From Lachnospiraceae bacterium (lineage in GTDB: Bacteria > Bacillota > Clostridia > Lachnospirales > Lachnospiraceae), in NCBI GenBank assembly GCA_017394885.1, contig JAFPWO010000031.1, positions 1-64,000 on the forward strand: 64,000 nt of DNA. Direction: 5' to 3'. A program made the position numbers and the translations under genes. Of the stretch, positions 60,212 to 64,000 are shown in pieces (positions within the stretch are counted from its first letter, which is position 1; each line of letters begins with the position of its first letter). A model generated the notes under the pieces. The model was not told the DNA's origin, made no database searches, and saw nothing but the letters and a program-made list of their open reading frames with translations.

Positions 60212-61427
60212 TATGTTCAAAATGCCCAAACTGGGTATGGATATGGAAGAAGGTATTATAGTCAAGTGGCTGAAAAGCGAAGGAGATCTCATTCAGGCAG
60301 GAGAACCCTTTGTAGAGATTGAAACAGATAAATCTGTCGTTCAAGTAGAATCACCAACGTCTGGTACCGTTTTGAAATTATATTACCCGGAAGGAACCAC
60401 GCTCCCCTGTTTTCAGCCCATCGCCGCAATTGGGCAGGAAGGTGATCAGGCACCTGATCATATTAGTTCGCTTCCAACGGTAAACGATACACCTGTTGAA
60501 TCTGAGGAAACAGTGTTGCAGCCCACTGCGGCCGTAGCCTTGCCCGCAGTTGAATCCGCGTCCCCACAAACCAGGAAACTGCTAGCAACCCCTCGTGCCT
60601 GCCGTCTGTCTCAGAAAAATGGCATTGATCTCCATATGGTATCTGGTACCGGTCCTAACGGCCGTATTGTAGAACATGACGTCCGCGTCTTTATAGAAAA
60701 TGGCGCAGGCCGTGCTATCACAGCTCCCGTCCGCATCCCCAAAGAGACTGTGACGCCTTTATCCGGTGTTCGTAAAATCACCGCCGCCCGGATGCATCAG
60801 AGCTTATCCGAGATGGCTCAGACCAATACCCGTATGGATGTGAACATGACAAACATGATATCCATGCGTAAACAGATCAATGATCGGCTTGAAAAAGACG
60901 ATATCAAGATCTCCTTCCTGGACCTCTTGATTGCTGTCTGTGCCAAAGCCCTCATTGAAAATCCTCAGGCCAACGCATCGTTGCAGTCTGACGGCATTCA
61001 TTATAGAAATTATGCCAATATCGGTATTGCAGTAGATTCTAAAAACGGACTGGTGGTTCCTGTCGTAAAAGACGTTGATCTGATGAGTATTGTGGAAATC
61101 TCAAAAAATAGCCGGTCAATGATTGACAAGGCCCGACAGGGGTCTTTGCTGCCTGATGACATGAAGGGCGGATCGTTTACTATTTCCAATCTTGGTATGT
61201 TTGAAGTGGACTCCTTCACCGCTATCATTAACCCGCCTGAAACCTGTATATTGGCAGTAGGTCGGATCGCAGATCGAGCCATCGTTGAGAATAACCAGAT
61301 CATAATACGGCCTATGATGAATCTTTGTCTGACCTATGATCATCGGGTGATTGACGGGGCTCCCTCCGCCCGTTTTCTGCAGTGCATCAAACACTATATT
61401 GAGAACCCAATTTGGTTGCTGATGTAA
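60204..61427 (+). CDS. acoC: Dihydrolipoamide acyltransferase (E2)
   Basis: 407 residues from a GTG at 60204 (AAGGAGGGAAATTCC); an ATG three codons later is possible. Single lipoyl domain with Lys in EIETDKSVVQV, a peripheral-subunit-binding segment (ATPRACRLSQKNGIDLHMVSGTGPNGRI), and catalytic domain ending LTYDHRVIDGAPSARFL with His and Asp. It forms the core that transfers the acyl group to CoA. A terminator follows. Confidence 0.92.
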   Translation: MIDMFKMPKLGMDMEEGIIVKWLKSEGDLIQAGEPFVEIETDKSVVQVESPTSGTVLKLYYPEGTTLPCFQPIAAIGQEGDQAPDHISSLPTVNDTPVESEETVLQPTAAVALPAVESASPQTRKLLATPRACRLSQKNGIDLHMVSGTGPNGRIVEHDVRVFIENGAGRAITAPVRIPKETVTPLSGVRKITAARMHQSLSEMAQTNTRMDVNMTNMISMRKQINDRLEKDDIKISFLDLLIAVCAKALIENPQANASLQSDGIHYRNYANIGIAVDSKNGLVVPVVKDVDLMSIVEISKNSRSMIDKARQGSLLPDDMKGGSFTISNLGMFEVDSFTAIINPPETCILAVGRIADRAIVENNQIIIRPMMNLCLTYDHRVIDGAPSARFLQCIKHYIENPIWLLM

Positions 61428-61452
61428 CAAATGACAACATACCTCCTTTTTT

Positions 61453-61487
61453 CCACCTGACACCACTGTTGTCAGGTGGGTTTTTTC
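61453..61487 (+). terminator. Terminator of the dehydrogenase operon
   Basis: CCACCTGAC pairs with GTCAGGTGG, then GTTTTTTC. Confidence 0.92.
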
Positions 61488-61721
61488 TTCCTTCAGGAGG
61501 TCTAAAAAGGCTCTTTATATCATTTATATAATTCTTTATTTAATCCCTATATTCAGATTATGTCTGCGGTCCCTTTTAACGATGATGTTATTTATTATTT
61601 TGAATGAAAGATACAAAAGCGATTCTGCGTTTACCGGCTTCTCAAAACTTTCTGTCTTTTCGAAAAAACCGATTGACAGAAACCTGGGCTTATACTATAA
61701 TTTCGTTTGCGCTCAAAGTGC
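61488..61721. other. AT-rich gap at the right edge of the catabolic island
   Basis: No gene seen. It contains the tRNA promoter and marks the return from AT-rich island to GC-rich backbone at a tRNA operon, a common place for integration. Confidence 0.4.
61673..61701 (+). promoter_or_regulatory. Promoter of the tRNA operon
   Basis: TTGACA, 17-base spacer, TATAAT; start expected about 12 bases before tRNA-Gly. Confidence 0.88.
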
Positions 61722-61792
61722 GCGGGTGTAGTTCAATGGTAGAACACCAGCCTTCCAAGCTGGACACGTGGGTTCGATTCCCATCACCCGCT
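61722..61792 (+). tRNA. tRNA-Gly (anticodon UCC)
   Basis: Cloverleaf with acceptor GCGGGTG/CACCCGC, anticodon loop CTTCCAA and T loop TTCGATT. First of four tRNAs; CCA not encoded. Confidence 0.95.
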
Positions 61793-61835
61793 GTTTGCAC
61801 CAGCCCAGGGCATTGCCTCGGTGCAACGTTATGCG

Positions 61836-61908
61836 GTGGGATTAGCGCAGCTGGCAGAGCGTCAGATTGTGGTTCTGAAGGTCGTGGGTTCGAGCCCCAC
61901 ATCCCACC
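61836..61908 (+). tRNA. tRNA-His (anticodon GUG)
   Basis: Acceptor GTGGGAT/ATCCCAC, anticodon loop TTGTGGT, T loop TTCGAGC. A G at 61835 can supply the -1 base typical of tRNA-His. Confidence 0.95.
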
Positions 61909-61913
61909 CTTGT

Positions 61914-61985
61914 TGGGCTATCGCCAAGTGGTAAGGCACAAGACTTTGACTCTTGTATTCGTTGGTTCGAGTCCAACTAGCCCAG
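61914..61985 (+). tRNA. tRNA-Gln (anticodon UUG)
   Basis: Acceptor TGGGCTA/TAGCCCA, anticodon loop CTTTGAC, T loop TTCGAGT; five bases after tRNA-His. Confidence 0.95.
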
Positions 61986-62016
61986 TTTGGTCCTTCCGCT
62001 TTGCGAAAAGCCATAA

Positions 62017-62089
62017 GGGCGATTAGCTCAGGCGGTAGAGCACTTGACTTTTAATCAAGTTGTCGCGGGTTCGAGTCCCGCATCGCTCA
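62017..62089 (+). tRNA. tRNA-Lys (anticodon UUU)
   Basis: Acceptor GGGCGAT/ATCGCTC with one G-U pair, anticodon loop CTTTTAA, T loop TTCGAGT. Last tRNA before the terminator. Confidence 0.95.
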
Positions 62090-62095
62090 CACAGC

Positions 62096-62120
62096 AAAAC
62101 CTGGCTTGCCAGGTTTTTTT
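62096..62120 (+). terminator. Terminator of the tRNA operon
   Basis: AACCTGGC-TT-GCCAGGTT followed by a T run. Confidence 0.93.
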
Positions 62121-62232
62121 GTGCCCTTTTTCTGCCTTTCCGTGAATTCCCGTCCCTCTACTCGACAAACCGCGGAATTTCGTGTAAAATAATGGCGTCT
62201 GTTATTCAGGATCAAAGACAGGGTTTTTTATT

Positions 62233-63312
62233 ATGCGTTTTATTCATACAGCTGATCTGCACATCGGTATGAAGCCGGATAAGGACCGCGTCTGGGGCTT
62301 TTCCCGGGCGGACGCCGTGCGCACCGCTTTATCGCGGCTCATTTCCCGCTGCAATGAAGAAGAGATCGATCTCCTTCTGATTGCCGGGGATCTTTTCCAC
62401 CGTCCGCCCACCGTATCGGAACTGCGGGAGGCCGACGCTCTTTTTGTGCGCCTGAATCATACCAAGGTCGTTCTGATCGCAGGCAATCACGATCATCTCC
62501 GTCCCGGCTGCGCCTATGCGGATTTCGCGTTCAGCCCCAACGTATTTTTTATCGATTCGGCCGAGCTGGCCGAAGTCAGTTTCCCGCAGTGGAATCTGGT
62601 CGTTCACGGATTCAGCTACCATTCGGAACTGCTTCCTGAAGCCAGGCTTGACGGCCTGCGCGCGCCGGAAGACGGCAAGCGCCATATTCTGCTGGCCCAC
62701 GGCGGGGACGCCTCTCACGTCCCCTTCCGCCTGAACGAGCTGCAGAAACAGGGCTGGGACTATGTTGCGCTCGGCCATCTGCATAAGCCGGGCCTGACCA
62801 GGGACAGCCGCATCGCCATGCCCGGCTCGCCGGAGCCGCTCGATCACACCGAGACCGGCCGCCACGGCTATTTCCAGGGAAAGCTTACCACCCATGATTT
62901 CGAACTCGACTGGAGAAACTTCTCCGATTTCCAGTATACCGACCTGAGCGTAAAAATCACGCCGGAAACGACGTTTTCCGCGCTGGAAGCGTGGCTGGAC
63001 GACCATCTGAAAAAAGACGGCTCCGAAGCCGTGAATCTGACGCTGAAAGGTTTTCGGGATCCGGAGCTTACTTTCGATCCGGATCTGATCAGGCGTCTGG
63101 GCTTTATCTGCGAGGTGCGGGATCTGACCGAGCCGGATTATCCCTGGGAAGAGTGGAAGACCCGGCCGGAGCACGATCTTCTGGCGCGGTATATCGCGGC
63201 GCTCTCCGACGGGTCCGCCGCGGAAGAGGCCGTGCGCAAAAAGGCCCTGTACTACGGGATCCGCGCGCTTTTGTCCTCCGAGCGAACGGCAGGAAGCGAG
63301 GTGCTACGATGA
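62233..63312 (+). CDS. DNA repair exonuclease, SbcD/YhaO-like
   Basis: 359 residues. Metallophosphoesterase motifs in order: ADLHIG (DxH), AGDLFH (GDxxH), AGNHDHL (GNHD), LLAHGG, and GHLHKPG (GHxH). A capping domain follows at about 230-330. The family cuts DNA ends and hairpins with an SbcC/YhaN ATPase, whose gene overlaps its stop by four bases. The ribosome site is weak. GC-rich codon use of the backbone resumes here. Confidence 0.9.
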   Translation: MRFIHTADLHIGMKPDKDRVWGFSRADAVRTALSRLISRCNEEEIDLLLIAGDLFHRPPTVSELREADALFVRLNHTKVVLIAGNHDHLRPGCAYADFAFSPNVFFIDSAELAEVSFPQWNLVVHGFSYHSELLPEARLDGLRAPEDGKRHILLAHGGDASHVPFRLNELQKQGWDYVALGHLHKPGLTRDSRIAMPGSPEPLDHTETGRHGYFQGKLTTHDFELDWRNFSDFQYTDLSVKITPETTFSALEAWLDDHLKKDGSEAVNLTLKGFRDPELTFDPDLIRRLGFICEVRDLTEPDYPWEEWKTRPEHDLLARYIAALSDGSAAEEAVRKKALYYGIRALLSSERTAGSEVLR

Positions 63313-64000
63313 AACTGACCCGGTGCTATATCCATCAGTTCGGCAGCCTTCGGGAGCAGCGCTTCGATTTTGAGGACGGCGTCACCCTGATCAAAGGCAG
63401 CAACGAAAGCGGCAAATCCACGCTGCATACTGCGCTGGCCGTTCTTCTCTTCGGCCTCGAACGGGGCCGCGGACGGGCCGCTGCCAACGATACCTACAAG
63501 CGGAACCTTCCCTGGAAGGATCCGGAGATCTACGGCGGGGAGCTGGACTGGGAGCGGGAAGGCGTGCATATCCATACCGAACGGGATTTTGCTTCGACGC
63601 CGCCCGCGAGCTATATTCTGGAAACCAAAGGCTCCTCGACCCGGGAGATCCGGGCCGAGGAACAGCCCCTGCCGCCCTCCCTCACCCCGTTTTTATACTA
63701 TAATACGCTCTCTTTCCGCCAGCCGGGCAGCGCGACTTCGGACGGCCTCGCCAATGAGCTGCGCAGCCATATCGTCAATCTGCAGGGAAGCGGCAATGAG
63801 ACGCTGGACGTGGGCGCGGCGCTGCAAAATCTCCTTACGGAACGGAAAGCGCTGGCAAAGCGGATCGATCCCGAAGCGGAACCGTCCGCCCGGGAGATCG
63901 AGGCGCAGCTTCGCCAGCTGGAAGTGCTGAAAGAAACCGCGCCCGGCGACGACTGGGATCAGCTGAAACAGGAAATCGATACGCGGGAAGCGCAGATCGA
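63309..64000 (+). CDS. SbcC/YhaN-like SMC-type ATPase, N-terminal part
   Basis: The frame begins at ATG 63309, overlapping the nuclease stop, and runs off the right edge (about 230 residues seen). MKLTRCYIHQFGSLREQRFDF is typical of this family; Walker A is IKGSNESGKSTLHTAL at about 31-40. The helical region from about 170 on (ALQNLLTERKALAKRI...) starts the coiled coil. It should bind ATP at DNA ends and control the partner nuclease. Confidence 0.88.
   Translation, partial: MKLTRCYIHQFGSLREQRFDFEDGVTLIKGSNESGKSTLHTALAVLLFGLERGRGRAAANDTYKRNLPWKDPEIYGGELDWEREGVHIHTERDFASTPPASYILETKGSSTREIRAEEQPLPPSLTPFLYYNTLSFRQPGSATSDGLANELRSHIVNLQGSGNETLDVGAALQNLLTERKALAKRIDPEAEPSAREIEAQLRQLEVLKETAPGDDWDQLKQEIDTREAQI

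Overview
The window looks like the chromosome of an anaerobic, Gram-positive gut-type Firmicute (class Clostridia). The evidence is the lipoproteins with LCAC-type lipoboxes, an LPXTG-like anchored CnaB/SpaA adhesin, a desulfoferrodoxin, a TRAP transporter, the pncB-nadE-nadD salvage operon and strong AAGGAGG ribosome sites. Most of it is GC-rich. A block from about 43.8 to 61.6 kb, plus the fic gene at 40.7 kb, is clearly more AT-rich and looks acquired.

Layout. 1-3.1 kb (minus): response regulator, histidine kinase and a PepSY protein that runs off the left edge. A tRNA-Leu 3' fragment at 3.33 kb may be the end of an integrated island. 3.3-16.0 kb (minus): housekeeping and accessory small enzymes, including HD hydrolases, a macro domain protein, a nucleotidyltransferase, a thioesterase, acetyltransferases, a cyclophilin lipoprotein, beta-propeller-like lipoproteins and a TfoX-like protein. 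This stretch includes a translationally coupled pair: a DNA-binding desulfoferrodoxin and an iron-sulfur flavoprotein. 16.2-22.9 kb (plus): an SGNH hydrolase-RidA fusion, then a GntR regulator, a cytoplasmic gamma-glutamyltransferase and a complete TRAP transporter. 23.1-28.9 kb: a lipid kinase, a heterodimeric ABC exporter and a GT2-GtrA glycosyltransferase.

29.0-37.5 kb holds the most unusual locus. A large surface adhesin gene (thioester domain, CnaB repeats, ester-bond domains, sortase signal) is split inside one CnaB domain by an insertion of about 1.93 kb. The insertion carries a textbook group II intron domain V (34 nt, CGC triad, GAAA loop, two-base bulge). It has no reverse transcriptase; where a maturase would sit it encodes a 70-residue protein and a repeat-rich lipoprotein. 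Removing 31126-33051 rejoins the adhesin in frame (about 2,076 residues). The unspliced message stops at once and would give a 590-residue protein without an anchor. Splicing could therefore switch between released and wall-anchored forms.

37.5-40.4 kb (minus): NAD salvage operon. 40.6-41.6 kb: a Fic protein without the usual catalytic histidine, behind an operator array. 41.7-61.4 kb: a catabolic island with three operon/LysR pairs. These comprise CoA-transferase/thiolase/hydroxyacyl-CoA dehydrogenase; a split transketolase with a beta-hydroxyacid dehydrogenase; a ribose-type ABC importer; an amidase; and an acetoin-type 2-oxoacid dehydrogenase complex. Three of its promoters share one 46-nt upstream block with a LysR box near -65, which suggests a single regulon for transketolase, importer and amidase.

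61.7-62.1 kb: a tRNA operon (Gly, His, Gln, Lys). 62.2-64.0 kb: an SbcD/YhaO-like nuclease and the start of its SbcC/YhaN-like ATPase, cut by the right edge.
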